Assembly: GCF_014202825.1 (NCBI RefSeq)
Contig: NZ_JACHHP010000004.1
Span: 124,001-188,000 of the forward strand
From: Chiayiivirga flava
GTDB taxonomy: Bacteria; Pseudomonadota; Gammaproteobacteria; Xanthomonadales; Xanthomonadaceae
Reading direction: 5' to 3'
DNA length: 64,000 nucleotides
Both the position numbers and the translations under genes were made by a program. Below, one piece after another: positions 9,260 through 16,979 of the stretch. The notes under the pieces are model-generated. The model saw only the letters and a program-made list of their open reading frames with translations, did not search any database and was not told the origin of the DNA. Each line of letters begins with the position of its first letter. The stretch's first letter is position 1.

Positions 9260-10839
9260 GAACGAGGTGCGGGATGGGCTGCCGGACGTTGCTGCTGTGC
9301 TGCGCGCTGCTCGGGTGGAGCGGGGTCCGGGCCGATGCCCGCGCCGACCTCGATGCCATGTTCGACGACACGATGGCACGCTACCGCCTGCCCGGGCTCG
9401 CCGTCGGCGTGATCACCGACGGCGAGGTCAGCTACGTCCGCACCGCCGGCGAGTTGCGCGCGGGCGAGGGCAAGGCCATCGACCGCGACACGCTGTTCAA
9501 GATCGCGTCCAACAGCAAGGCCATGACCACCGCGCTGCTGGCGCGCCTCGTCGATGCCGGCAGGCTGCGCTGGGACGACCCGGTGACCCGGCACCTGCCC
9601 GCGTTCCGCATGCACGACCCGTGGGTCACGCGCGAGATCCAGGTGCGCGATCTGCTGATCCACAACAGCGGCCTCGGCGAGGGTGCGGGCGATCTGATGC
9701 TGTGGCCGGAGCCGAATGCCTACACGCGCGCCGACATCCTCGCGGGCCTTGCGCACCTGAAACCCACCCACAGCTTCCGCGCGCACTACAGCTACGACAA
9801 CCTGCTGTACGTGGTGGCTGGCGAAGTGGCCGCGGCCGCGGGCGGTGCGCCGTACGAGACGCTGCTGCAGCGCGAAGTGTTCGAGCCCCTGGGACTGGCG
9901 CGCTGCCGCGTCGGCGAATTCGGGCTCGACGCCGTCGGCAATGTCGCGCAACCGCACATGCGCGAGGGCGACGGCAACCGCGTGATCCGCGAGGACGCGG
10001 CGGTGGTGCCGGCCAGCACCTCGGCGGCCGCGGGCGGCGTGCGCTGCAGCCTCGGGGCGATGTTGCGCTGGGCCCGCGTCTGGCTCGACCCGGACCACAC
10101 CCTGCCGTCCGGCGCGCCGTGGCTCTCGCCCGAACAGCGGCGCATGCTGTGGACGGCACACATGCCGATGCCGCTGTCGGCGCGGCAGCGCGCCTGGGAC
10201 GACGGCCACTTTCTCGCCTACGGCTTCGGCTGGCGCCTCTCGGACGTCGACGGCGAATACCGCGTCTCGCACACCGGCACGCTCGCCGGCATGTATTCGC
10301 TGCTGACGCTGCTGCCGGACCGGCGCAGCGGCTTCGTGATCCTGATCAACGGCGACGGCAGCGATGCGCGCACCGTGCTCGGCCAAGCGCTGGTCAAGCA
10401 TTTCACCGCGCCGGGGCAGCAGCGCGGCGTGGCGTACTACGCCGACGCGCTGGCGGCCGAGCGGGCGGAGGCGAGCGCGGGCGGGAGCGCGCCGCGCGAT
10501 GCGGCGGCACGCGCGCCGACGGCGCCGGCCGCACTGGGCCCGTGGCTCGGCGTCTACCGCGATCCGTGGTTCGGCGAGGTGCGGCTGTGCGCGGAGGGCG
10601 AGCGCGTGGTGTTCCGCGCGCGCAAATCGCCGCGGCTGGTCGGCACCGTGCAGCGCGTCGGCGCGCGCGATCTCGTCGACTGGGACGACCCGAGCGTCGA
10701 TGCCGAGCCGTGGCTCGCGTTTGCCGCGGCCGACGGCGGTGCGGACGTGCGCCTGACGCTCTCGCACGTCGATCCGCAGGCCGATTTCAGCTACGACTAT
10801 GCCGACCTCGCGTTCACCCGCGTGCGCGGCTGCGACTGA
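9256..10839 (+). CDS. Exported class C beta-lactamase-fold serine hydrolase
   Basis: 527 residues. A signal peptide (LLLCCALLGWSGVRADA) is followed by the beta-lactamase/penicillin-binding protein fold with all three elements: SxxK at Ser85-Lys88 (KIASNSKAM), YxN at Tyr180-Asn182 (HYSYDN), and the HTG box at about 339-341 (SHTGT). After about residue 410 comes a low-complexity Ala-rich linker and a C-terminal beta domain of the type found in D-aminopeptidases and AmpC-like esterases. Candidates are D,D-peptidase, D-aminopeptidase or esterase; sequence alone does not choose. It overlaps the lysA stop by four bases, so translation is coupled, and the VanX-like gene follows four bases after its stop. 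Confidence 0.85.
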   Translation: MRTRCGMGCRTLLLCCALLGWSGVRADARADLDAMFDDTMARYRLPGLAVGVITDGEVSYVRTAGELRAGEGKAIDRDTLFKIASNSKAMTTALLARLVDAGRLRWDDPVTRHLPAFRMHDPWVTREIQVRDLLIHNSGLGEGAGDLMLWPEPNAYTRADILAGLAHLKPTHSFRAHYSYDNLLYVVAGEVAAAAGGAPYETLLQREVFEPLGLARCRVGEFGLDAVGNVAQPHMREGDGNRVIREDAAVVPASTSAAAGGVRCSLGAMLRWARVWLDPDHTLPSGAPWLSPEQRRMLWTAHMPMPLSARQRAWDDGHFLAYGFGWRLSDVDGEYRVSHTGTLAGMYSLLTLLPDRRSGFVILINGDGSDARTVLGQALVKHFTAPGQQRGVAYYADALAAERAEASAGGSAPRDAAARAPTAPAALGPWLGVYRDPWFGEVRLCAEGERVVFRARKSPRLVGTVQRVGARDLVDWDDPSVDAEPWLAFAAADGGADVRLTLSHVDPQADFSYDYADLAFTRVRGCD

Positions 10840-10843
10840 CGCG

Positions 10844-11548
10844 ATGCGTGCGGCGAGCGCCGTTCGCGCACTGGGCGCCGCCGCCGCGCTCCTGCTTGCC
10901 GGCTGCGCGCGCGTGCCGCAGACCGGCGAGCCCGGCCCCGCCGGCTTCGTCGACGTGCACGCGCTCGTTCCCGACCTGTCGGTCGACATGCGGTACGCCG
11001 GCAGCGACAACTTCGTCGGACGCCCGATCGCCGGTTACGGTGCGGCACGGTGCCTGCTGCTGCGGCCGGCCGCCGCCGCGCTCGCGCGCGTGGAAGCGGA
11101 CCTGCGCCGCGACGGCTACCGGCTGCGCGTGTACGACTGCTACCGTCCGGAGCGGGCGGTGCGCGACTTCGTCGCGTGGGCGCGCGATGCGGACGACCAG
11201 CGCACCCGGTCGGCGTACTACCCCAACCTCGACAAGTCGGCGCTGCTCGGCGACTACATCGCCGAGCGGTCCGGTCACAGCCGGGGCGCCACGCTCGATG
11301 TGACGCTGCTGCGCTGCGATGCCGACGGCAGCTGCGTGGCGCTCGACATGGGCACGGACTTCGATTTCTTCGATCCGCGCGCCCACACCGATGCCGCCGG
11401 CCTCGACCCTGCCCAGCGCAGCCACCGCGACCGCCTGCGCGCGGCCATGGCGCGCCACGGCTTCGTCAACTATCCGCTCGAATGGTGGCACTACACCCTG
11501 CAGCCCGAGCCCGCGCCCGAGCGCGCCCACGACGTGCCGATCCGCTGA
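10844..11548 (+). CDS. VanX/DdpX-type D-alanyl-D-alanine dipeptidase, lipoprotein
   Basis: 234 residues, peptidase family M15D. A lipobox (LLLAGC, Cys21) predicts membrane anchoring in the periplasm. The zinc ligands and catalytic residues of the family are present: His145 and Asp152 in SGHSRGATLDV, and Glu213 with His216 in PLEWWHY. The DCYRPERAVRDF segment is also typical. The enzyme hydrolyses D-Ala-D-Ala dipeptide. The ATG is four bases after the stop of the serine hydrolase, making it the last gene of the rightward group. In E. coli the homologue DdpX serves D-Ala scavenging rather than vancomycin resistance; no vanHA partners are nearby, so scavenging is the better reading here. Confidence 0.88.
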   Translation: MRAASAVRALGAAAALLLAGCARVPQTGEPGPAGFVDVHALVPDLSVDMRYAGSDNFVGRPIAGYGAARCLLLRPAAAALARVEADLRRDGYRLRVYDCYRPERAVRDFVAWARDADDQRTRSAYYPNLDKSALLGDYIAERSGHSRGATLDVTLLRCDADGSCVALDMGTDFDFFDPRAHTDAAGLDPAQRSHRDRLRAAMARHGFVNYPLEWWHYTLQPEPAPERAHDVPIR

Positions 11549-11582
11549 ACGCCCACGCAAGGCCCTGATTCACAAGAGCCCC

Positions 11583-11600
11583 GCCTCGCCCGCGCGAGGC
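11583..11600 (+). terminator. Hairpin after the dipeptidase gene
   Basis: GCCTCGC and GCGAGGC form a 7-bp stem with a 4-base loop 35 bases after the stop codon. No U-run follows, so it may only be an attenuated or processed 3' end. Confidence 0.35.
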
Positions 11601-11663
11601 ATGATCCGCGCTCGACGCCCCCCGCGTAGGTAACAGCATTAACAGCATCGAGGGGGTTGCACC

Positions 11664-12221
11664 GTGACTTGCGCCGTTCCGCTCACACCGTTCGACCTGC
11701 GTCCGCCGCCCGCCCGCACGCGACCGGCCCCCGTCCGGGGCGCGGCGACGCAGGCAGCGCCGGCGCGCGACGCCGCGTCCGTGCGCCGCAGCACCAGCCC
11801 CTGCCCGTTTCCGCTGCGCGTGGTCGCGCTCGGCCACGGCGGCGCGGACGCCGACCTGCTGCTCGCGCCGAGTCCGATGATCACCGTGCAGGCCGAGCTT
11901 GCGATGACGCCGCAGGCGATCCGCGAACTCGTGATGCTCGGTCCGGACGTGGCGGTGGTCGACCTGCGCGACGTGCCGCTGGCGTGCGTCGCGGCCCAGC
12001 TGCGGCGCATCCACGGGGCCTCGCGGCGCACCCGCATCGTGGCGCTGGTGCCGGACGAGGTGGCCTGGGCGCAGCAGGCCCTGCTCGGCGGCGCCACCGC
12101 CTGCATCCCGGCCGCCGCCGATCGCGTCGCCGTGCTGCGTGCCGTGCACGACGCCGCACGCAACCGCCTGCACCTGGGCGGCGCCGCGCGCACGGTGCTG
12201 CAGCGCGCGACGGCACCCTGA
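11664..12221 (+). CDS. Orphan receiver-like protein without an output domain
   Basis: 185 residues from a GTG preceded by GAGGGGG. The first 50 residues are Pro/Arg/Ala-rich and probably disordered. From about residue 50 the order of strands and helices resembles a response-regulator receiver: an acidic strand end at DVAVVDLRD, a strand TRIVALV, and the helix-rich end AVLRAVHDAARNRLHLGG that in NarL-type regulators leads to the DNA-binding domain. No helix-turn-helix follows, so this is either a stand-alone atypical receiver or a truncated regulator. A 9-base direct repeat, TAACAGCAT twice (11631-11648), lies just upstream. No histidine kinase is adjacent. Function is unknown; the receiver fold is inferred from pattern only. 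Confidence 0.55.
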   Translation: MTCAVPLTPFDLRPPPARTRPAPVRGAATQAAPARDAASVRRSTSPCPFPLRVVALGHGGADADLLLAPSPMITVQAELAMTPQAIRELVMLGPDVAVVDLRDVPLACVAAQLRRIHGASRRTRIVALVPDEVAWAQQALLGGATACIPAAADRVAVLRAVHDAARNRLHLGGAARTVLQRATAP

Positions 12222-12273
12222 TCCGCGGGCCGATCGACGACGGAACGTCAATCAGATCACGCAGGAAGCAGAC

Positions 12274-12522
12274 ATGGATCACGCCCGCTGGCTGGAATTG
12301 CGCGCAGCGTTCGAGGCTGCCGTCGAGGTGCCCGTGCACCGCCGGGCGGCCTACGCGGCGTCGCTCGAGCTCGCGCCGGACGTGCGCGAGGAACTGATCG
12401 GCATGCTGGAGGCCGACGCACGCAACCAGGACGGACGCCGCGGCGCGGACGCGGGCTCGCGCCTGCACCGGCTGCTGCGCGCCATCGCCGAGGCGACCGG
12501 CCCCGCGCTGGCCTCGGACTGA
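12274..12522 (+). CDS. Small hypothetical protein resembling the N-terminus of Ser/Thr kinases
   Basis: 82 residues, ATG start with AGGAAG upstream. The pattern MDHARWLELRAAFEAAVE, followed by RRAAYAAS and then REELIGMLEADA, resembles the roughly 60-residue N-terminal helical segment of Xanthomonadales/Planctomycete-type protein kinases that are paired with ECF sigma factors. Here nothing resembling a kinase domain follows, so it may be a remnant or a free small regulator. It lies just before rnpB and 52 bases after the receiver-like gene. Coding potential is moderate and the resemblance is from memory of the family pattern, not from a search. Confidence 0.5.
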   Translation: MDHARWLELRAAFEAAVEVPVHRRAAYAASLELAPDVREELIGMLEADARNQDGRRGADAGSRLHRLLRAIAEATGPALASD

Positions 12523-12602
12523 CCGCGACGCGGACCACGGCCGGACGCCGTCGCCGCCGGACAGCGCCGCCGCGCCGTGCCGCACGCGGCGCGCCATCGG
12601 GG

Positions 12603-12608
12603 TACACT
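12603..12608 (+). promoter_or_regulatory. Candidate -10 element of rnpB
   Basis: TACACT ends ten bases before the predicted 5' end of RNase P RNA. No convincing -35 hexamer was found at the right distance. Confidence 0.35.
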
Positions 12609-12617
12609 GCGCGCGGC

Positions 12618-12969
12618 GAAGTCGGCCAGGCAGTCGCGCCATCCTTCGGGATGTCGAGGAAAGTCCGGGCTCCGCAGGGCAGAGTGCCAGGTAACGCCTG
12701 GGCGGCGCGAGCCGACGGAAAGTGCAACAGAAAGATACCGCCCAAGACTGCGCAGGCAGGACGGCAAGGGTGAAATGGTGCGGTAAGAGCGCACCGCGAG
12801 TCCGGCAACGGACCGGCACGGCAAACCCCACTCGGAGCAAGGCCAAATAGGGATGCGATGCCACGGCCCGTGGCGCATCCGGGTAGGCTGCTTGAGCGCT
12901 GCGGCGACGCAGCGCCTAGAGGAATGACTGTCCCAGACAGAACCCGGCTTATCGGCCGGCTTCGCCACT
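12618..12969 (+). ncRNA. rnpB: RNase P RNA, bacterial class A
   Basis: Catalytic RNA that removes 5' leaders from tRNA precursors. Conserved elements appear in order: the P1 strand GAAGTCGGCCAGGCAGTCGC at the 5' end, GAGGAAAGTCCGGGCTCC (P4 and flanks), the central ACAGAAAGATACC, the AAGAGCGCACCGCGAGT region, and CAGAACCCGGCTTATCGGCC at the 3' end, whose last bases pair back with the 5' strand. A T-run (12967-12972) directly follows and may serve in termination. The boundaries are set by comparison with the remembered E. coli M1 RNA ends and may be off by a few bases. Confidence 0.95.
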
Positions 12970-13028
12970 TTTTCGCGCCGGACCGCTGTCGCCGTCGGCG
13001 GTGCGGGACGCCTCGTGCGGGCCTGCGC

Positions 13029-13667
13029 TCACGTGGCGGCGGGTGCGTGGCGCGCGGTGCCCGTTGCGGCGCGCCGTGCCTGCCAGTCCCGCGCCAGCAG
13101 ACCGAACACCAGCGAATCCTGCAGTTCGGCCTGGTTGCAGAAGTTCTCGCGCAGCGTGCCCTCGCGGCGGAATCCGAGCCGCTCCAGCACGCGCGCCGAG
13201 GCGTCGTTGCCGGGCGCCACGTCTGCCGCCACGCGGTTGAGTCCGAGCCAACCGAACGCCCAGTCCAGCGCCGTACCGATCGATTCCTGCGCAAGGCCGC
13301 GGCCCCACGCGTCCGCGCGCAACGCATAACCGATCTCGCAGCGGAAATGCCGGGCACGCATCTCGTACAGCGTGACCTGGCCGAGGCAGCGATCGTCCGC
13401 CGCGTCCGCCACGATCCACGCACACACCTCGCGTGCGCGGAAGCCCGCACGCATCCGGGCTGCATACGCCACCGACTCCTCGCGCGACGTCATCGCGGGA
13501 CGGCTCCAGTACCGCATCACGCGCGCGTCGGAAAAGATCGCGAACAGGCCGTCGACGTCGTCGTCGCGCACCGGCCGCAGCCGAACGCGTGCGCCGTCGA
13601 GCACGGGGAGGTCGGGCAGGGCCTGCAGGCGCGCGCCGAGGGCATCGGCACGTTCGACAAAATCCAT
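13029..13667 (-). CDS. GNAT N-acetyltransferase, RimJ/RimL-like
   Basis: 212 residues. Contains the GNAT fold with the pattern of the ribosomal-protein/aminoacid acetyltransferase group: ARVRLRPVRDDDVDGLFAIF at the N-terminus, IGYALRADAWGRGLAQES covering the acetyl-CoA loop (Q/RxxGxG-like, here WGRGLA), and the closing helix motif NDASARVLERLGFRREG. The target amine cannot be predicted. The gene is divergent from pyk with a 51-bp gap between the two start codons, so the promoters must overlap. It reads towards rnpB and ends 60 bases past it. Confidence 0.85.
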   Translation of the reverse strand: MDFVERADALGARLQALPDLPVLDGARVRLRPVRDDDVDGLFAIFSDARVMRYWSRPAMTSREESVAYAARMRAGFRAREVCAWIVADAADDRCLGQVTLYEMRARHFRCEIGYALRADAWGRGLAQESIGTALDWAFGWLGLNRVAADVAPGNDASARVLERLGFRREGTLRENFCNQAELQDSLVFGLLARDWQARRAATGTARHAPAAT

Positions 13668-13718
13668 CGGGAGATCTCGTGGCTGTGCTAGCGTTATCGA
13701 TGGTATCCGGGAGGCACG

Positions 13719-15185
13719 ATGAGCGCACAGAAGCGACGCACCAAGATCCTGGCCACACTGGGGCCGGCCACCGACGCACCGGGCGTGCTGGAGGAATTGC
13801 TGCGCGCCGGCGTCAACACCGTGCGCCTGAATTTTTCCCACGGCACGGCGGAGGCACACGCCGCACGCGTGGCGCGCGTGCGCGAGGCCGCCCTCGCCGC
13901 GGGGCGCGAGGTTGCCATCCTCGGCGACCTGCAGGGCCCGAAGATCCGCATCGAGAAATTCGCCATCGGCAAGGTGGCGCTGAAGGCGGGCGAGAAATTC
14001 GCGCTCGAGTGCCGCGCCGACGCCGCGCCCGGCGATGCCACGCGCGTGGGCGTGAGTTATCTCGGCCTGGTCGACGATGTGCTTGCCGGCGACACGCTGC
14101 TGCTCGACGACGGCCTCATGAGCCTGAAGGTCGACCGCATCGACGGCGACACCATCCACACCACCGTGCTCACCGACGGCTTTCTCTCCGACCGCAAGGG
14201 CCTGAACCGCCTCGGCGGCGGCCTCTCGCTCGGCGCGCTGACCCAGGCCGACCGCGCCCACATCCGGCTCGCGGCGGAACTGGGCGTCGAATTCCTCGCC
14301 GTGTCGTTCTGCCGTTCCGCGGCCGACATGGACGAAGCCCGCGCACTGGCGCGCGACGCCGGCAGCGACGCCCACCTCGTGGCCAAGATCGAACGCGCCG
14401 AGGCCATCGAGAACCTCGGCGAGATCATCGAGGCCAGCGACGTGGTGATGGTGGCGCGCGGCGACCTGGGCGTCGAGATCGGCGACGCCGAACTGCCCGG
14501 CCTGCAGAAGAAGATCATTCGCGAATCGCTGGCGCGCAACAAACTCGTCATCACCGCCACGCAGATGCTGCAGTCGATGGTGGAATCGCCGATTCCCACA
14601 CGCGCCGAAGTGCTCGACGTGGCCAACGCGGTGATCGACGGCACGGATGCCGTGATGCTGAGCCAGGAAACCGCGGCCGGCAGCTACCCGGTAAAGGCCG
14701 TGGAAGCGATGGCGCGCATCTGCCTCGGCGCCGAACGCCAGTTCGAACCCGACCACGATTTCGAATCCGCGCCGCGCGAACTGCAGCGCACCGACCAGGC
14801 CATCGCGATGGCCTCGATGTTCCTCGCCGAACACATCCAGGTGCGCGCGATCATCGCGCTCACCGAGTCGGGCGGCACCGCGCGTTACCTCTCGCGCTTC
14901 CGCTCCAGCGTGCCGATCTATGCGCTGTCCAAGCACGTGCCGTCGCGCCGCCGCATGGGCCTGATGCGCGACGTGTTCCCGATCGAGTTCGACTCGAAAG
15001 GCGAATCCCCGCGCAAGGCGGCGCGCGCCGCAGTGCGGCACCTGTTCTCGCTCGGCCTGCTGGCCGACGGCGATCGCGTGCTGATCACCAGCGGCGACCA
15101 CATGGAGAAGCTCGGCGCGACGAACACGCTGCGCCTGCTCGCCGTGGGGCCGGACGGCGTGGCGGAAGGCCTGGGCGAGCTCTGA
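13719..15185 (+). CDS. pyk: Pyruvate kinase
   Basis: 488 residues, close to the usual length of type II bacterial pyruvate kinase. Converts phosphoenolpyruvate and ADP to pyruvate and ATP at the end of glycolysis. Recognised by RRTKILATLGPAT at the N-terminus, VRLNFSHG, the inserted B domain, VMVARGDLGVEIGDAELP, and the signature IRESLARNKLVITATQML, then the C-terminal regulatory domain (IIALTESGGTARYLSRFR). GGGAGG precedes the ATG. The GNAT gene is divergent. After the stop lies a hairpin built partly from a 13-bp tandem duplication. Confidence 0.97.
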   Translation: MSAQKRRTKILATLGPATDAPGVLEELLRAGVNTVRLNFSHGTAEAHAARVARVREAALAAGREVAILGDLQGPKIRIEKFAIGKVALKAGEKFALECRADAAPGDATRVGVSYLGLVDDVLAGDTLLLDDGLMSLKVDRIDGDTIHTTVLTDGFLSDRKGLNRLGGGLSLGALTQADRAHIRLAAELGVEFLAVSFCRSAADMDEARALARDAGSDAHLVAKIERAEAIENLGEIIEASDVVMVARGDLGVEIGDAELPGLQKKIIRESLARNKLVITATQMLQSMVESPIPTRAEVLDVANAVIDGTDAVMLSQETAAGSYPVKAVEAMARICLGAERQFEPDHDFESAPRELQRTDQAIAMASMFLAEHIQVRAIIALTESGGTARYLSRFRSSVPIYALSKHVPSRRRMGLMRDVFPIEFDSKGESPRKAARAAVRHLFSLGLLADGDRVLITSGDHMEKLGATNTLRLLAVGPDGVAEGLGEL

Positions 15186-15201
15186 GCGGCGGCGGGGCAT
15201 G

Positions 15202-15240
15202 ATGCCGGAGCGTGACGCCGGAGCGTGACGCGTCCGGCAT
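15202..15240 (+). terminator. Hairpin with internal 13-bp tandem duplication after pyk
   Basis: ATGCCGGA (15202-15209) pairs with TCCGGCAT (15233-15240). The loop contains the end of a perfect 13-bp direct duplication, GCCGGAGCGTGAC at 15204-15216 and 15217-15229. No U-run follows, so termination activity is uncertain. Confidence 0.4.
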
Positions 15241-15307
15241 TCCGGCGACGGAACTTCGGCTACGCTGCAGCGATCGTTTTGCACACCACATGCAACGGGA
15301 GCAGGAC

Positions 15308-15850
15308 ATGAAGATTGTGAAGATCGCGGGAGGGCTGTCGGCATGCGTGTTGTCGGCATGTTTGCTTGCGGGGCCGGCGCTGGCGGAGCAGGTGTCCGAA
15401 CCGTCGGGCGTTGCCGCGAGCGACGAAAGCCTGCTGCTGGTCGAGCATGGCAGCGACAATCTGTGGGTCGCGGAACGCGTCGGCGGCAAGCCGCCGCGGT
15501 ATTCGGACAAGCTGTTGCATCGGCGCGTCGAGAGTTGCGCGGCCGTCGGCATGATCATCGAGGCCGACGGCACCACCTCCGGCCATCGCATCCTCGACGT
15601 GCGCGTGCGCCCGCAGGCGCGTGCGAACGACGCCGAACTGGTCGCGTTGGTCGAGGAATGGGCGATTGCCAATGCGCGCCAGTACCGGTTCAAGCCCGGT
15701 ATCGATAACCCCGCCGCCCAGCCGGGTTTCACGGCGATGTGGTTCGGCGCCTCGCGCGGCGGCACGTCGTCGGTGGTCGACGAATGTGCGGTGCGTGATC
15801 TGAAGCAGGCGCTCGCTCAGCTCGACACTGCAAGGCCTGCCGGGCGCTGA
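15308..15850 (+). CDS. Exported protein with a possible TonB C-terminal-like domain
   Basis: 180 residues. A signal peptide with LSACLLAGPALA predicts export. The middle (VGMIIEADGTTSGHRILDVRV, read as two overlapping short patterns, then ANARQYRFKPGI) resembles the C-terminal domain of TonB-type energy transducers, where a polar strand-turn-strand is followed by an A-x3-W/Y-x-F/Y-x-P pattern. There is no transmembrane anchor apart from the signal and no Pro-rich spacer, so it is unlikely to act as a normal TonB. Preceded by GGAGCAGGAC. The stop codon lies inside a perfect 34-bp palindrome. Function unknown. Confidence 0.6.
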   Translation: MKIVKIAGGLSACVLSACLLAGPALAEQVSEPSGVAASDESLLLVEHGSDNLWVAERVGGKPPRYSDKLLHRRVESCAAVGMIIEADGTTSGHRILDVRVRPQARANDAELVALVEEWAIANARQYRFKPGIDNPAAQPGFTAMWFGASRGGTSSVVDECAVRDLKQALAQLDTARPAGR

Positions 15851-15877
15851 CGTTCCGCGCGCGCGGAACGTCAGCGC
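15844..15877. terminator. Perfect 34-bp palindrome across a stop codon
   Basis: Two exact 17-base arms, GCGCTGACGTTCCGCGC at 15844-15860 and its reverse complement at 15861-15877, with no spacer. The TGA stop of the preceding gene is in the left arm. RNA would fold into a very stable hairpin; no U-run follows. Confidence 0.8.
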
Positions 15878-15992
15878 GTGCTGCACGCCGGCCTTCGCCC
15901 ACTGCTGTCTGGTTGAAACGTCGTGCCAACGCAGCGCAGCGCGGCGCGCGCTTCACCACAGCAACGCCGAGTGAGACTCGAATCTCGCATTT

Positions 15993-16116
15993 CCTCCCCA
16001 CCGTCGTCCCGGCGAACGCCGGGACCCAGCGGCGTTGCTCGGTACTGCTCTCTTTCGGGTTGAAGCCAAAGAAACGTCACTGGGTCCCGGCGTTCGCCGG
16101 GACGACGGTGGGGAGG
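15993..16116. repeat. REP-like element, perfect 36-bp inverted repeat (family A, copy 1)
   Basis: The arms 15993-16028 and 16081-16116 are exact reverse complements over 36 bases with a 52-base loop. Each arm also contains a short inner palindrome, TCCCGGCGAACGCCGGGA. Similar elements occur at 31144-31272 and 44477-44582. Elements with this core are common between genes in Xanthomonadales. Confidence 0.85.
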
Positions 16117-16454
16117 TTCTGCGATCGAGTCGGTCGAGCGTCGCTTGGCCCGGAACAGCGGCATGAGGGGTGTCCGCGACGCAACAAGACGTTCTTGTCG
16201 GACAGCAGTGGGCCTTCGCCGGGATGGCGGAGAGGAGGGTTGCCGCACGCGTACCTCGCGCATTTCCACCACTACGCCGCGTCACGCCGCGCGTCGCGCC
16301 TCCTGCCATCCCGTTCAGCAAAATCTCGCCCTTTTTCTCATAAACAGCCGCTAAATCCCTGTCCTGCAACAGCTTTGTCGCAGATCCTGCGACGAGTCGA
16401 AAAACCCCAATCACGCCAATCAGTTGCGTGACGTGATTCACGTCGAAATTTCGA
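16117..16454. other. Intergenic stretch with no recognisable gene
   Basis: No convincing coding sequence is seen; open frames here lack ribosome sites and family features. From about 16310 the base composition becomes AT-richer than the surroundings, as expected upstream of the strong mra promoter. Confidence 0.5.
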
Positions 16455-16482
16455 TTGACAGCCCCTTTGCGAGTGCTAAGGT
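16455..16482 (+). promoter_or_regulatory. mra promoter of the dcw cluster
   Basis: A consensus TTGACA at 16455-16460, a 16-bp spacer, and TAAGGT at 16477-16482. It lies 45 bases before the mraZ ATG, the position of the main dcw promoter in other gammaproteobacteria. Confidence 0.65.
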
Positions 16483-16525
16483 GGCGCCTCGTGTGAAATC
16501 CGGGGAAGAAGTGGGTTTTCGTGGC
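16481..16525 (+). promoter_or_regulatory. Candidate MraZ operator, five pentamers in 10-bp register
   Basis: Starting every ten bases are GTGGC (16481), GTGTG (16491), CGGGG (16501), GTGGG (16511) and GTGGC (16521). MraZ is known to bind several G-rich pentamers spaced by five bases just upstream of its own gene, so this array fits autorepression of the cluster. The middle copies are degenerate. Confidence 0.6.
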
Positions 16526-16527
16526 GT

Positions 16528-16974
16528 ATGTTCCAGGGCGAAACAGCAATCACCATCGACGACAAGGGGCGACTGGCCATTCCGACGGCCTATCGCGATC
16601 TCGTCGCGCGCGTGGGCGCCAACCGCCTGGTCGTCACCTACAACCCCTACGAACTCGGATGCCTCTGGCTCTATCCGCCGGCGGAGTGGGAAACGGTGCG
16701 CGACGAGGTGAACAAGCTGCCGAAGGCCATCAAGGTGCATCGCAACCTCCAGTTGAAACTGGTCGGCGCGGCCACCTTCGTCGACGTGGACGGCAGCGGT
16801 CGCCTGTTGCTGCCCGGCAGCCACCGCAACGCCACCGGCATCGAGAAGAAAGCGGTGCTGCTCGGGATGGGCAGCAAGTTCGAATTGTGGAGCGAGCAGG
16901 CGCACCTCGCGCAGATCCGTCAGACCATCGGGGAAGACGAGATCAGCGAGGCGATGCTCGGATTGACGCTGTAG
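16528..16974 (+). CDS. mraZ: Transcriptional regulator MraZ
   Basis: 148 residues, two SpoVT/AbrB-like halves. Family landmarks: [19 protein letters not shown] with the DxKGR motif in the first half and [12 protein letters not shown] in the second half (DxxGR). MraZ forms a ring and represses the dcw cluster from sites just upstream of its own gene. First gene of the cluster; rsmH starts five bases after its stop. The ribosome site is weak because the leader is occupied by the G-rich operator repeats. Confidence 0.97.
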   Translation: MFQGETAITIDDKGRLAIPTAYRDLVARVGANRLVVTYNPYELGCLWLYPPAEWETVRDEVNKLPKAIKVHRNLQLKLVGAATFVDVDGSGRLLLPGSHRNATGIEKKAVLLGMGSKFELWSEQAHLAQIRQTIGEDEISEAMLGLTL

Positions 16975-16979
16975 TCCGG

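Noticed and set aside
4868-9379. 1503-codon minus-strand frame opposite the TonB receptor and lysA
   Set aside because: High-GC shadow frame with biased composition; both plus-strand genes have complete motifs.
10844-11548. Vancomycin resistance determinant
   Set aside because: The gene is VanX-like, but no vanH, vanA or two-component genes are adjacent and the context is murein-peptide turnover in a Gram-negative.
12961-12975. Strong intrinsic terminator after rnpB
   Set aside because: A T-run is present at 12967-12972 but no separate hairpin precedes it beyond the RNA's own terminal stem, so it was noted within rnpB rather than called on its own.
15913-16431. Possible 172-residue plus-strand gene before mraZ
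   Set aside because: It crosses the 36-bp inverted repeat, has no ribosome site and shows no recognisable protein pattern.
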